Shown in pieces: positions 10,174-23,050 of a DNA stretch of 64,000 bases. Location: contig NW_006921532.1 in assembly GCF_000340215.1 (NCBI RefSeq), forward strand, positions 3,017,337 to 3,081,336. The letters are read 5' to 3'. The stretch is from Pseudocercospora fijiensis CIRAD86 (lineage: Eukaryota; Ascomycota; Dothideomycetes; Mycosphaerellales; Mycosphaerellaceae). Numbering within the stretch: position 1 is the first letter of the stretch; each line of letters starts with the position of its first letter. The notes under the pieces are model-generated. The model worked only from the letters and a program-made list of their open reading frames with translations. It did no database searches and was not told the origin of the DNA. A program made the translations under genes and the position numbers.

Positions 10174-11688
10174 TCAATCCTCAAGGTTAGGCACTTTTCT
10201 GCGGCCCCAAACCTCATCTGCATCCCGCTTGCCATTGCTTTCAGGTACATAGAAGGAAATGAACGACCCGAAAGCTAGAGCAAATGCAGCAAAGATGAAA
10301 TACACTTGTCCCTTGCCCATTTTCTCGTTGACCAAAGGGAAGAACTGGGCCACGATAAAGGTGGCGACCCAGTTAGCCGCCAGCGCCCAAGATTGAGTTG
10401 CTCCTACTGCTTCCGGTCCGACGAGTTCTGATGCCAAAATGAAAGGTATAGGACCAAGTCCAAGGCCGAAGGATGCAACGAAGCCGACCACGGCAACAGC
10501 ACTCAGAACTGGTATGTGTCGCATTATTCCGATAGCCAGCAGGAGGGAGGTGAGGCCCATTCCAGTAATGGATAGCAGAATGCATGCTTTACGTCCCCAT
10601 TTGTCCGCTAACGGTGCGCACGATGTCGTGACGAAGATATTTACCGCAGCGACCACGACGTTCAGAATAGCCGAGTTGGCTGCCAGTAGATCTGATAGCA
10701 GTCCGACGCCATACATGACGATGCTGTTTATGCCTGTGAACTGCTGTGCTGTCATTATTGCTATCACGGAGATGACGGCAGGTCTGGTATCTGGATGCTT
10801 CAGAACTCCAAAGAAGCCAAGTGTGGGTTTCTTGGTATCCTGGCTGGTGCGAGCTCGATCTTCGTTCGCCAGCAGTGTAGCCTCCTCGTCTTCCCCATCT
10901 TGTGATCCGAGTGCCGCAACTTCATCGTCAAACTCCGATCCTTGTCCTCTCAGTTTGCGGAGAATGAGCTTCGCTTTCGTGGGCTGATCGTTGTCCGCTA
11001 ACCACGTTGGACTTTCCTGACCTCCCAGTATCAGGCCAACCATCTGCACGAGTGCGATGGCTCCTGCCACGCCCAGGATGATGCGCCATAGCTGGCCTCT
11101 GCTCAGGAACAAACCCAGAGCTTGAGTAATGAGGATACCAGTGTTGGTTAAGATCTGTGTGAAGGCGCCAAAGAAGCCTCTCTTGCCTGGTGGTGAGATC
11201 TCGCTGATGTACAGTGGCACTACAACGGTCGCACCTCCAGCACCTATGCCAGAGATCAATCGCCCCAGGGCGAACAGGCCTACATTTGGCGAGGCTGCTT
11301 CAAAGACTGGTCCAAGCACAGCGAATGCGCTGAGCAAGATCATGACCTTCAGTCTGCCATATCTCGAGCTGATCGGGCCTGCAGAGAGAGCGCCCAGTAG
11401 GCCTCCAAGGGTGAAGAACGACGATACGAGGCCGAATTGGGCGGGATTCATGGGAATGCATTGCGGTAGGACGGTATGTGCGGCGGCGGTCGTGGAGCCT
11501 TTGCCAAATGCTGAGTTGATACGATGCTTGAGGGTGGATGCTTGAGTGCCATTTTTGATACACCTGATCACTTCTTCTGGAGCATTGAGCTCAGCAAGGT
11601 GGTATCCGAACAGAAGCGGGCCTAGGGTAGCTGTGAGCAGTAGGTAGACGAAGGTAGGCGTGAGAGGGCTGAGGATGAGGATAGCCAT
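10174..11688 (-). CDS. MFS sugar-porter family transporter (VPS73-like)
   Basis: A single-exon frame of 504 residues with about 12 hydrophobic segments. It starts with a first helix containing GPLLFGYHLAELNAPEEV, characteristic of the yeast Vps73/Ybr241c branch of sugar porters. Further sugar-porter signatures are SSRYGRLKVM in loop 2-3, GRLISGIGAGGATVVVPLYI followed by SEISPPGKRG, the QQFTGINSIVMYG motif in helix 7, ADKWGRKACIL in loop 8-9, and PESNGK near the C terminus, where hexose carriers usually have PETKG. The central cytosolic loop is acidic (DDEVAALGSQDGEDEE). Likely an intracellular or vacuolar-route membrane carrier; the substrate cannot be read from sequence. It ends only 77 bp from the preceding plus-strand gene, a convergent arrangement. 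Confidence 0.9.
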   Translation of the reverse strand: MAILILSPLTPTFVYLLLTATLGPLLFGYHLAELNAPEEVIRCIKNGTQASTLKHRINSAFGKGSTTAAAHTVLPQCIPMNPAQFGLVSSFFTLGGLLGALSAGPISSRYGRLKVMILLSAFAVLGPVFEAASPNVGLFALGRLISGIGAGGATVVVPLYISEISPPGKRGFFGAFTQILTNTGILITQALGLFLSRGQLWRIILGVAGAIALVQMVGLILGGQESPTWLADNDQPTKAKLILRKLRGQGSEFDDEVAALGSQDGEDEEATLLANEDRARTSQDTKKPTLGFFGVLKHPDTRPAVISVIAIMTAQQFTGINSIVMYGVGLLSDLLAANSAILNVVVAAVNIFVTTSCAPLADKWGRKACILLSITGMGLTSLLLAIGIMRHIPVLSAVAVVGFVASFGLGLGPIPFILASELVGPEAVGATQSWALAANWVATFIVAQFFPLVNEKMGKGQVYFIFAAFALAFGSFISFYVPESNGKRDADEVWGRRKVPNLED

Positions 11689-12063
11689 GGTGGGAGGCTG
11701 TGCTGTGTTTGCATAGCCGGTGGGTCTAAAAGCTACGCGGTGTCATCTCGACACGCGCTCACATGCACGGCGACGGTGATGCCGGCGTGAGGACCAGGGT
11801 GTAGGTGAGCGACTTGGTACTGTCCGAGCCGAGCCGAGCCGCACCAGCAAGGAAACAGGCTGCGGAAGTGCCCGTCCCGTCCGAAGCACGCCTGCTCTGC
11901 TCTGCTGGAAAGCACGATCAATCGCGTAGCACCAGCCACTTTGTCCGTCTGTCAGACGTCACTCGTCAATCGTCATCTGCGCCTCAGCAACTCCCGGACG
12001 TCCATCCCGCTTGCTCCGCCCCATCCGTGCCTGCCCAGCCCAGCCAGGTTCCACGCCGGTGGG
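11689..12063. promoter_or_regulatory. Shared divergent promoter region (MFS transporter / CDK8)
   Basis: This 375 bp interval separates the starts of two divergently transcribed genes and so probably holds both promoters. I recognise no specific operator. Confidence 0.4.
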
Positions 12064-13712
12064 ATGGCATCAAACCCTCCATCAACCGGCGTGATCATGG
12101 GTCCTCCCTCTGGTAGAAATGGCCCGAATGCCCCAGCACCAGCGCCCATGAGTGCGGGACCAGCGCCAGCGCCAGCACCAGCACCAGCACCAGCACCAGC
12201 ACAGACCCAGAGTCTGAAGCGCACTGCCCAAGCCGCCTTTGAGGGTAAGTGCTCCAAGCTCGCGTGCAGTCAGGCTGTCGGGAGAAGGAAGGGACGACGT
12301 GTCTTCGCGCCCAACACGCCTCCTTCCGGCAATATTAATGCTGCGTCTCCAAGTCCTGCTCGCCGCTGCGAAAACGTGGCATCCGGCTGAAACTCGCGTG
12401 GCAACTGAATGTCTGCTTACATCCCATTTCAGAGGCCCCTGAAGCTCCTCCTCTTGTTAGGATGAATGCAACCCCTTACGCCCCGCAACGGCATATCAAC
12501 GACCATTATGACATCGTCGGCTTCATTAGCAGCGGCACCTATGGTCGTGTGTACAAGGCAATCTCGAAACGAGGAACGCCAGTCACTCAAATGCCAGCCC
12601 CTGTCAAGCATCCCGATGGCCGGACCATCGAGGCTTTTGCCATCAAGAAGTTCAAGCCTGATAAGGAGGGCGAGCTTCAGTACACTGGCATCTCGCAATC
12701 CGCAATTCGAGAAATGGCTCTGTGTACTGAATTGAGCCATCCAGCGCTGATCCATCTCGTCGAAATCATCTTGGAGTCGAAATGCATATTTATGGTCTTT
12801 GAATACGCGGAACATGATCTTCTCCAGATCATACATCACCACAGCCTGCTTCCAAGGACCCCAATCCCGGCTTCAGCACTACGTTCTTGCATGTATCAAA
12901 TCTTCTCGGGCTTGTTATATCTGCATCAAAACTGGCTCATTCACCGAGACTTGAAACCGGCAAATATCATGGTGACCTCCGGAGGAGCCATCAAGATAGG
13001 CGATCTCGGTCTGGCACGCTTGTTCTATAAGCCACTGCATGCCTTGTTCTCGGGCGACAAGGTAGTTGTTACCATATGGTACCGAGCGCCTGAACTGCTT
13101 CTCGGCAGCCGGCATTACACACCAGCCATAGACCTCTGGGCTGTGGGGTGCATCTTCGCTGAATTGCTCAGCCTAAGACCAATCTTCAAAGGCGAGGAGG
13201 CCAAACAGGATTCAAAGAAAGCGGTTCCATTTCAGCGCAATCAGATGGGCAAGATTGGCGAGATCCTGGGACTGCCGAAAAAGAACGAATGGCCGCTTCT
13301 TACTGCTATGCCTGAATTCCCAAATCTCGCGACAGTCAGCATGCATAACCCAGGAGTCAATCGACCCATGGGATTGGAGAAATGGTATAGGAACACAATA
13401 CAAAACAACAATTATGGCGGACCTACATCACCACCGCCAGACGAGAGTGCATTAGACTTGCTACGGAAACTTCTCGAGTACGATCCGCTGAAGCGTCTGA
13501 CTGCTGAGCAAGCGCTGAAGCATCCTTACTTCACTGGAACTGGAAAGCTACCATCGTGGAATTGCTTTGAGGGCCTGGAGACAAAGTATCCGCCTAGGAA
13601 GGTCAGCACGGAAGCGCATGAAATTGGCACAGGATCTCTGCCCGGGACAAAGAGAAGCGGTCTTCCTGATGACACACTTCTCAGGCCGCAGAAAAAGATT
13701 CGAGATGGCTGA
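12064..13712 (+). CDS. ssn3: Cyclin-dependent kinase Ssn3/Srb10 (CDK8), Mediator kinase subunit
   Basis: Two exons (12064-12244 and 12433-13712, intron 188 bp with a GTAAGT donor) give 486 residues. The N-terminal 60 residues hold an Ala-Pro repeat (about 12136-12200). The kinase domain has the glycine loop SSGTYGRVYKA, catalytic lysine in FAIKKFKPD, the alpha-C element SQSAIREMALC (CDK8 counterpart of the cyclin-binding PSTAIRE helix), HRDLKPANIM, DLGLAR in place of the usual DFG, and TIWYRAPELLLGSRHYTPAIDLWAVGCIFAELL. The DLG variant and the long insert after FKGEEAKQDSKKAVPFQRNQ are typical of fungal Srb10. With cyclin C, Med12 and Med13 it forms the Mediator kinase module that phosphorylates the RNA polymerase II CTD and transcription factors in the nucleus. 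The start at MASNPP is preferred; the frame stays open upstream to 11941. Confidence 0.95.
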
Positions 13713-14402
13713 GTGGACATCATTACTTTACAAATTCTCCAAGCACCAGAAATGCTATCTCCAAACAGGTCGAAAAGCTCAGAAACGCTTGGATAGCATA
13801 TCTTCTGATCGACAGGCATGCCCGAGATGGAAATATTGGAAGCTGTCCTTGTGCGCCGATGGAGCTGGACAAATGCCACGGAAACCGTCCAGACATGCCA
13901 AAAGGTAGCCAGAACTTGCGCCCAGCTCAAGAATACTGAGTATGGCGTTGCATAGGAAGTCATTACTTCACATCTCCTTGTGGTCCGCGCGCGTGGAAGC
14001 CAAAAGCCAAAAGAGGCGTCAGTTGAGCGACAGGATTTCAAATCCGAACCTCTTCCGAGTTTGGCCTGGCACCTTTGCCTATCCGGGATGACGTGGAACA
14101 GCGAACTTTTCAAAGTGCCACCAGTCGCTGATAAATCGAAGCTAGCAGACATTGATCGATAGTGATGACACATATCTCAGTGATCACGTCATCTATCGTA
14201 TTAGTCTCAGAGTACACGTAGGTCACTGACGTTGTATTTCATTTGGAATATCTCCAAGCTCTCGTCCAATTGAAACTCACAATAAACTGCATTCAAGTTC
14301 GACTGATCCCCAGAGGAGCGACTCGACTGCTCTGCTGTAACCTCGACCTGCGCTTGTATCTGCTCCATTGCCCAGGACTCCAAAGACAAGGAAAGAGCGA
14401 AA
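13713..14402. other. Intergenic region
   Basis: 3' flank of the kinase gene and upstream flank of the broken Old Yellow Enzyme gene. Short open frames exist but none has recognisable content. Confidence 0.4.
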
Positions 14403-15233
14403 ATGGGCAGCATACCACAAAGTAGCAAGCTCTTTGAGCCACTCAAGATCGGAAATGTCACTCTCGACCACAGAATAGTCATGGCCCCTCTGACTCGTTT
14501 TCGCAACAGTGATGAGCATATCATTCTTCCAATGGCGCAAGAGTACTATGAACAGCGGGCTTGTGTTCCTGGAACTCTGATCATCAGCGAAGCAGCAGTC
14601 ATCTCCAAGCGCGCATCAGGCTACGCCAACACGCCTGGCATCTGGAACAAAGAACAAATCGCAGCTTGGAAAGCTGTCGTCGACCGCGTCCACAAGTCTG
14701 GCTCATACATCTATCTCCAACTATGGGCCCTCGGCCGTGTAGCCGACCCAGCAATCAAGCAGAAAGAAGGAACTGGCGACGTCGTCTCCTCCTCACCAAC
14801 CCCATACCAAGAAGGCGCAGCAGTCCCACGAGCCCTCACCGAAGCAGAAATCCACCAATACATCCGCGACTACGCCTCCGCAGCCGAAGCCGGTGTTCAC
14901 GAAGCAGGTTTCGACGGCGTAGAAATCCACGCAGCAAACGGCTACCTGATCGACCAATTCATTCAAGACACCTGCAACAAGCGAACAGACAAGTGGGGAG
15001 GCTCGATCGAAAACCGAGCCCGTTTCGCTCTCGAAGTCACCAAAGCCGTCGTGCAAGCCGTCGGTCCCGAGAAAACCGCCATCCGTCTCTCCCCCTTTTC
15101 AACTTTCCAAGGAATGAAAATGCAAGACCCAGTCCCACAATTCAATTACATCGTCTCCAAACTGAAAGATTTCAAACTTTCGTATCTCCATCTCGTCGAA
15201 TCGAGAGTTACTAGCAACGAGGATGTCGAAGCT
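14403..15233 (+). pseudogene. Old Yellow Enzyme (NADH:flavin oxidoreductase), 5' fragment cut by a retrotransposon
   Basis: The first 277 codons of an OYE-family flavoenzyme; the open frame runs on to 15281 into LTR sequence. The TIM-barrel start is LFEPLKIGNVTLDHRIVMAP followed by LTR, where the threonine contacts FMN. IYLQLWALGR follows, then the substrate-binding His/Asn pair and Tyr in EIHAANGYLIDQF, then the family-typical WGGSIENRARF. OYEs use FMN and NAD(P)H to reduce activated alkenes. Coding sequence stops at the 5 bp target site AAGCT (15229-15233), after which the 116 bp LTR begins. The remaining codons are at 23172-23361 and 28729-28850. Joined across both insertions the gene has 831+190+122 nt = 381 codons with no frameshift, so disruption looks recent relative to point decay. 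This 5' piece shows no RIP. Confidence 0.95.
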
Positions 15234-15349
15234 TGTTATAGTGTTGTTATAGATAATGATTATATAGAGGAGGAAGGCTAATTACAAAGGTAGGCCGTCG
15301 CCCTATTAGTTAGCCAACCCCTAGACCGTTACTTCCTTGTTCCGTAACA
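15234..15349 (-). repeat. Left (3') LTR of the Gypsy element, little mutated
   Basis: 116 bp, starting TGTTATAG and ending CCGTAACA. Compared with the right-hand copy it keeps C or G at all six differing positions, so it is close to the pre-RIP sequence although it lies at the edge of a heavily mutated element. Confidence 0.93.
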
Positions 15350-18300
15350 GTCTGCCCTAAACAAAAGAAAAGGTACGCCCTCGTGCCGTTGCTAGAAACT
15401 TCTTCTACCTAGATACTCGTTATCTAGTAGGCCGTCTACTGCTTAGGTATAATGTCTGTTCGTATTTCTACTCGTTTAAAGGTATACTAACGCCTTAGCC
15501 TTCCTCTCCGCGAACTCCGCTCGCTTCTTATTAGCCTTAGCCTCTATTGCTGCCTCCTCGCGTTCTAACTAGGCCTAGACTTGCGCTCGTCGCGTTTCCT
15601 TCTTAGCTACTATCTGTTAGTTAGTATATTATTCTATAGATAGGTCGGTTATATCGGTCTATACTCCTATATAGCGGTAGAGCACCTATTCTTAGTTACT
15701 TCCGAATTTAGCGCTAAGGTCGTCCGTAAGCTAGATAGCCTTAGTCGTTGCTACTAACAAACCTCTCTCTCTAGACTTCTATTTAGGCGGGCTTGTCTTA
15801 CCTCTATTATCGGTAGCAGCCCTCGCGCGGCTATTATCTCTATTTTCGAGTACTTTAAAGTTAGCTAATAATACTCTAGAGTCTATAAGGTCGGAGTATT
15901 CGTCGTTAGCGACTATTTGCCTTATTCTATACTATCGCCTAACGAACGCAACTCGTATAGCCTTAGGGTCGTAACGTGCTATAAACTATCGCTAGATAAG
16001 TTCCTATAATAGCTAGTTATACTCGGACTATAGCTTCTTCGTCGAGTTCTTAACCTTCTTAGGTACTCGCTCGGTACCGTCGTCGGCTATGTTTCTTTAC
16101 GTAACTAGATCGATATTAAGTGTCTCGTTCGGCGCTAGGTAGAGTATATTAACCTCGATATCTCGTATTATATCTCTCCGCTCTCTAAGCATCTTATTAC
16201 GCCTATTCTTTTTCTTAGGTAATAATTTAGCTAGCTCTGCCCTCGAAGTCCGATCCTTAGTAGGCTAAGCCGTTAGGGCTCTAGCTAGGGCTCTCTTCTT
16301 ATTCGACGACGTCGTCTCTATTATAGGCAATTCCTTTAGAGTAATAGGTGTCGCCTTCTTAGCCTTCTTTATTAGCTAAAGAGTTAGAGTTATCTCGTCT
16401 TCGTCGATAAGTCGGCCCTTACCCTTATTCTTTCTCTTCTTAGTACTAGATTTCGATAGCGTCTCCTCGTTAGTATTAAATAGCGTAAACAATAGATAGG
16501 CGTTAACTAGCGTCTATAAGATAGGTTCCGAGTCGTCGATAGCCTCGTTATTTCCCTTGTTCTCGTTATTAGAGACAGGTTCTATTACTAGTTCTACCTC
16601 GCTTCGGAATTAATCGATTCTCTATTCTACTATTATATTGCTCTCTTACGGTTACGGTCTCTAAAAAGGGAAGAAGGTATTAGGCTCGTCGGAATTAGGC
16701 TCGTTAAGAAGGTTATAGGCGTCGCTCTCGCGAGCTAGGCGATAGTCGTTAAGGTCGATATCCGAGAGGTTATTAAGAGCGCCGTTACCTATAGAACCGT
16801 CCTTACTATTACCCTCGCTAGCGTTACCTAGCAAATTAGTAGCTATAGTATCGTTAGTAGCGGCTATCTCGCCGTTAGCCTCGGTAGTATATACGAGGAA
16901 ATCGTTAGGTAGCGTCGTATCGTTAGTATTAGCCTTACTAGCGTCGGCGGTCTACGTAAGGAGGTCGTTAGGCAAAGCTATATCGCGTACGTTAGGCATC
17001 TCGCGTAGTAGCGTCTTCTACTTTATATCGTATTCTATTGCTTTACGCTACTAGAAACGGTATCGAATATCGTAAGTAAGCTCTCGTATTAGCGATAGCA
17101 ATATATTCGCGAAAGTTGTTATTATAGTAAAGTTGCTATAGCGAAGTTATTATTAAAATAAAGTAAACTTAGTATACGCGCGCGCCCGGTATACGCGCTC
17201 CTACCTATTATAGAAGTAAAGTAAACTACGTAGAAGCTACGCGACCCGTTGTTAGAGGAAATATATATACGGTAAGCCTATTATATAATGCTCCGTTACT
17301 ATTCTATTAGTAGCGACGATCGTAGGCCTTTACTATCGTTAGTAGAATGCCTTCCGCTCGTATCTACTCGTCCGCTCTAGCGCCTACGTTCTTCTATCTA
17401 ACTAGATATTCTACGACTTCCTTCCTATACCGCCCGACTCGTCGGACCCGTTAGTCTCTTAGCGCTTCTATTTCCGGTAGGGCGTCTCTCTACTCGATAC
17501 GCATCCTTAAAGGTTGCCTCGTTACCCGCTTATATAGATCCTTAGTATTAGGGTACGGCTCGAGTTCCGTAATCGAGACTATTAGGTATATCTTCTACGT
17601 CTTTAGTAGGTTAATCTAGTAGGCTAGTCCGGTACTTATAACCTTCGTTACCTTATATAGCCCGATCCTTAGAGGCGTAAGCTTTCGGTTGCTAACTCCT
17701 AGGATAGCGTAGTTCTTAAGCCGTAAATAGACTATATCGCCTACTATAGGCTTCTAAGCTACGTACTAAGAGTCGTACTGTTACTTTATAGCGGCCTATA
17801 TATAGGCGATATTGTTCTCTACCTTAGCTCGGTAGATATCCCGTTTCTTTGCTAAATCTGTCTCGCCTATCGTTACTATTTAGGCTAGTTCCCTAGGGTT
17901 GAAACCTATTAATACCTAGTTCGGTAACATACTAGTTAAGGCGTTAACTAAATTGTTAAGAACTAGCTATATATACGGCGTTGCGTATTCTAATTCTAGG
18001 TCTCTATTAGGATGTTAGGTAAGGAAGTATCGTAGGGCAATCTCGACGGTCTAGTTCGTTCTCTTAGACTAGCTATTAGCCTATAGGTAATAGGCAGTCG
18101 TTATTAGAAGCTTAACGTTTATCCGCTTAAAGATAGCCTTCTATATCTCGGACGTGAATTTCGGGTCTCTATCGGAGATAATTACGGTTAGTAGGCCCTA
18201 ATTGCATTAGAACAATTCGTCGAGTAGGCGGTTAGCCTAAGCCTCCGCTAAGTACGCGTCGTTGCTAGTAACTAGGAGTACCTACTTTATATACTTATCT

Positions 18301-18977
18301 ATTACTATAAGTACGGCGTTAGTTTCCTAAGCGGAAAGGGATACTATAAAGTTAATCGTAATCGTATAGAAGGGTACTAGTAGGGATAGTATAGGATTTA
18401 AGGACCTATACGGCTTGTATCGCTTAGTCTGCAACTCTAAGCAGTCCTAATAGTAACTTAGATACTTTTTTAGTCTCTTAGCTAGTTTCCGGATATAGTA
18501 CTAGTTATTTATACGGATATAGGCACGATAAAAGCCGATATAGTATTAGTTATCGTATATACTACTAAAAATGTTACCCTCTAATGCCTTTAGAATACAC
18601 AATCGTCGGTCGCCTAAATAGGGCTTATCGAGCTATACTAGTCCTTCGTCGTCGACTAAGAAGCTAGTAGAGCCTAGTTCCGCGTTCTATACTATTGCTT
18701 TAATGTTGCTCTAGTATTTATTTTCTTCGTATACTTCGATAAGCTGTTGCTTAAATACGTCGTCTATTTCTAGCATTATTACTCTATATACTAGTTCCTC
18801 GAATACGTCGCCCTCTAGGAGATAGTTATCTATTGTTTCTAGGCGTAATAAGGCGTCCGGTACGATATGTTCTCGCCCTAGCTTATAGACTACCTTTAGT
18901 AGAAAAAGGGAAAGATATTGCGACGATCTCGTTAGTCGGTTATTAAGCTTATTAACTAATAAGGAAGTTAAGGCAGT

Positions 18978-19174
18978 TATAAGAAGGGTATATTAGCAGG
19001 TAGATAGGGTAGTAGTGAATTAGTATAGTATTCGATAGAGATCTAAGAGGAGAGGGAGGAAGGCAGGCAAGTTGGCCTAACGCTAAGCGCTAAGCCCTGC
19101 CTAAGGCATCGAGACCCTAGCTTTACTCGAGCCCGGTTATATGCCAATCACGTGTAACCTCTTTAGTCCTAACA
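18978..19174 (-). repeat. 197 bp LTR of another Gypsy family inside the element
   Basis: The reverse complement begins TGTTAGGACTAAAGAGG and ends CCCTTCTTATA. It matches the 197 bp LTR at 55386-55582 over its whole length. It splits the RNase H region of the host element. This copy keeps many CpA and TpG sites (for example CCAATCACGTG) that are TpA in the 55386 copy, although the surrounding host element has lost nearly all of them. No matching target-site duplication is visible (GCAGT left, CACGC right). CpA is also retained for about 200 bp to the right, so the insertion may extend to about 19370. Confidence 0.75.
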
Positions 19175-22100
19175 CACGCTTCCCTTCTAAAGGCCGCGCC
19201 CTCGTAGCCGGTCTTTGTTCTAATCTCAATCTCCGTTACTACTAACTTAGTAGGTCTAATAAGCCGCTTAGTCCGCGCTGAATTAAACGTATAACTACCG
19301 ATTATATAACTATATTAGCTAGTACCGTCGCTCTATACTAGAAAGAGTTTTTAACAAAAACAAAATCGGTTGCGTCTTTGTCCTACTAGGGTTTTTAGTA
19401 ATAGCGTCGCCCTCGACGTAGGCTACTATTACGCTAAAGCCTCGTTTCTTAGACGCGTCGATATAGATATATAGCGGCCGGTGTCTCGCGAAATAATATT
19501 TTATCGTTAGCTTAGTAAAGGCCTCTTATAGGGCTTAAAACGTAGCTAGTCGTTCCTCTGTTTCCTCGATTAGTATCGTTACTATATAATGTCGACGTGC
19601 CTAGCTAGTAGTAGGTATGCCCTTTAGTCTCTCGGTTTTTATCTTCTAGAGCGGTTCCGCTAGCTAAGCGTAGTACTCGATATACGTTCTTAGCTATCTA
19701 GTTAGTCTAAGATAGTGCTCTAGGTCCTTTAGCGTTCGTAGGAACTTAAGCTTAGTAATAGCTACTAATTTATCGGCTAGTGTCGCTATACCTAAGGCGT
19801 CGACTCGTTACCCTAATAGCTAGATTAATAGGTACCCGATAAAAGCCTTTTTAGGTGCTACCGTTAGCTAGTGTCGGTTTAAGGCATCGAATACCTTATC
19901 GAGATAGTATAGATATTCCTCTAGCGTCTTACTATAGATAACGATATTATTAATAAAAGCCTTAGCGAACCCGTTAAGTCCCTCCGTTCGTAGGATCCTA
20001 TCGATTTATCGCTATATATAGGGCGGCGCGTTCTTATAGCCTATTACGGCGACGTTGTATATTTCCTAGCCTCTATAGGAGACTACTAAGAGCTTATATC
20101 GGTCTTCCGCTTTTACTAACTATTAGTAGAAGAACGACTTTATATCGATCGTCGAGATAAATTTAGCGCCTTAGATAGCAGCTAAAACGTCGCCCTATAG
20201 TAGTATCGGGTAGGCGTCTGTTATCGTAATACAGTTAAGTCTACGGATGTCGATAACTGCTCTACCTTTGCGGCCGTTCTTTAATTCCTTCTAGACTACG
20301 AACGTAGGGAACCTAAAAGGTATTAGTTCCTTCGTCTAGGATATCTGTTCTTAGTTGTATAGCTTGTTATAGACGCCGTCGATAATCTCTCGTTCCTTCG
20401 GGCCTATAGGATATACCTTATACGCTAATTTAGCGCTAGTAGCCTTCTAGTCGCTAACTAAAGGGATAGTTATTTAGTCCTCTTTAGGAACCTTCGTAAA
20501 ACGGCTATTATCGATAAATAGCTGCTTGTGTTTTTCTAGTAAGGCGTTGTATTTAGCCCTCGTTTCGTCGTCGCTATATAGTATAGCGCCTATTAGGCCT
20601 AGCTTTTCCTTCGCTCCCGGTTGCGCTAGCGGTAGCGACTCGTCGTCTTCCTCTCGCTCGGTAGTTACTATAAAGTATAGTAATACTCGGGCTCGTCCCT
20701 TCTAAGTAATATTTATCGATACTGCGGTGCTATTTAGGAAATATATCTATCTATTAGCGAAAGATAGTACTAACTTTTCCTTCTCTATTAGGCGCGTTCC
20801 TAATAGCACTCTAGCTAGTAGCCTATTAATTAAATATGCTCTTATTAATATCGTAACCCTATTATTAAAAACTATATTAATAGGCATCTTATTAGACAGG
20901 CTCGTAATCTTATTACCTACTCCTTAGATCCGCCGGAGACGCGTTACCTTTAGTAGAACTCTATTAGGGTATCGCTACTATACTAGTATTCGATCTATAA
21001 GGGTAATTAGGTTACTGCTATCTAGGCATATCTCTGTTTCTATATTATTTATTTAAGCTAAAACTATCGCGTGTCTAGCAGTTGTGCCCGTTTACTTATC
21101 GGATCTAGTAGCCGCTAGGATTTTTGTCCTCGTCCTTTATAGTACTCTGTTCTAAGATGCGAATATAGGCGGTTAGAAGTCTCAAACTCCTAGTAGTATA
21201 CTATATAGGTATACTTGTTATATACTAGGCTTAGATGTCCTACGTTAAGAACATCTACCGCGTTAGCGTTAGTATTAGTATCGTCGTCTCCTATATTAGA
21301 TAAGTACTCGTTAGAGTCGACGTAGTTAGTATCCTATTGTTCCTTACTTTCTAACTCTTCCGGGTCTTCGTCGACCTAATAAGAGTCCTACTTCTTTCGC
21401 TAAGCGAAGGGCTTTATAGGCTAAGGCTTAGCCTTATCGAAGGTCTTCTTAGCGTCCCTTAATTATAACTTGTCGCTTGCTAATTCTTAATAGTCTTAAG
21501 GCTTCCGAAAGCGTTAGTCGCTTCGACCTTAGTCGCGGCGAGGCGGCGGCGGCTATAAGGCACGTATATTGTTAGTCTAAGGCTTCCTAGAGCCTTCCTA
21601 TTAATCCGTCTATTAACGGCTCGATCGGAAGTCCCGATCTCGATCTCGATTACGCTATAGTTGCTTATCCGCTAAGCGGGTAGGGAAAGGTCTTAATAAA
21701 GAACTAGCAATAGCGGTATTACGTCGGTTTAATCGTTATACTAGTTTAGCCTACGCTAGTTGCTCCTCCTTAAGCCTCTATCTAAATAATACGATCGTAT
21801 CCTCTTCTTTCGGTAGCCGAATGCTACGTCGCAGCTCTACGTCGATACTATTCTATATATATATTAGCTACTAGCTCTTATTAACTAGGCCGGCGTTACG
21901 TATATAGCGTATTACCTCGCTAAGGTAGGTATCTATACTACGTCGGTTACCTACGTCTAATAACGTGTATTTAAGCCGCGTTAGCTCGTTTAGCGACTTA
22001 GATAGTAGCGTCTAGAAGTTCTCTCGTAGCGTCGTAAACTAATAGTCTAGACCTAGTATATAGCGAAGGCCCTATTTTGCTAGGTTGTTAAGCGTATTAG

Positions 22101-23050
22101 TATACTAGGTTAAGGCCGTTTCTCGTAGTAGTGCGGGGATTCTAGACTTAACTCGATCGTTGCTACGATACGCTATAACATCCTTAAGTCGTTTAATAAA
22201 GATATTAATATCTCGGAAGAAGGTATCGGATCCTATAACACTTAGGTCGTCGTCTCCCTTTAGTAGGTCTAGCTAGAAGAAGCTAATTTCCTAGTCCTAT
22301 ATTCGGTCTAGGTTACTAGCTTTATTAAAGATAGGCGTACTATTTCTATTTCCGTTGCCTACCGTAGGAGCCTAGCCTGCTAGTGCCTAGGCAACTGCCG
22401 CCTAAATAGCGGCTATTATTTCCGCCGAGATAGCGTCCCCTTGTTCCGCTATAGTAGGAGGCTAGACGCTCGTTGCCTATATAGTTACTATTATAGGTCG
22501 AGCCGTCGACGTAGTCGAAGGTCGTATACTTATAGTAGAGGTCGCTATTATTATTGTTATATTAGGCGATTGCCGTAGAGGCTATTATAATCTAGAGGCA
22601 GCTGCCCTTAGCTTAGAAGGTAACTTCCTCTTTATAGGTAAGTGCCTTCTAGACCTACTTGCTATAGTAGTCGCTAATAGTAAATTTAGCCTATACCTTC
22701 TTCTATAGAACTATAGGAACGAGTTCTATATAGGTTGTCGGTATACCGGTAAGTTGAGCTACTTAGGGGGATAGGTCTCTATCGCCTAAAAGTCCTATAG
22801 AAAGCGTACTAGATAAGACCTAACCTCCGCGTTAGTAATCCGGTTAGTTCGCGCGTATATAGCGAAAGCGCGGTCGTCGTCTATAGGGTTTATATAGACA
22901 TATGTTGCTCTATATATACGGTCGCATAGAAGTAGTAAGGGGAAGTAGTTAGGCTCTTAGTCGGATTAGCCTAATCTAGTTACCTCGTTCTAGTAGCGTC
23001 TCGAATAACTCCTAGTAGTACGAGGGTTTAGTGCGAGCGAAGCTACTAAT

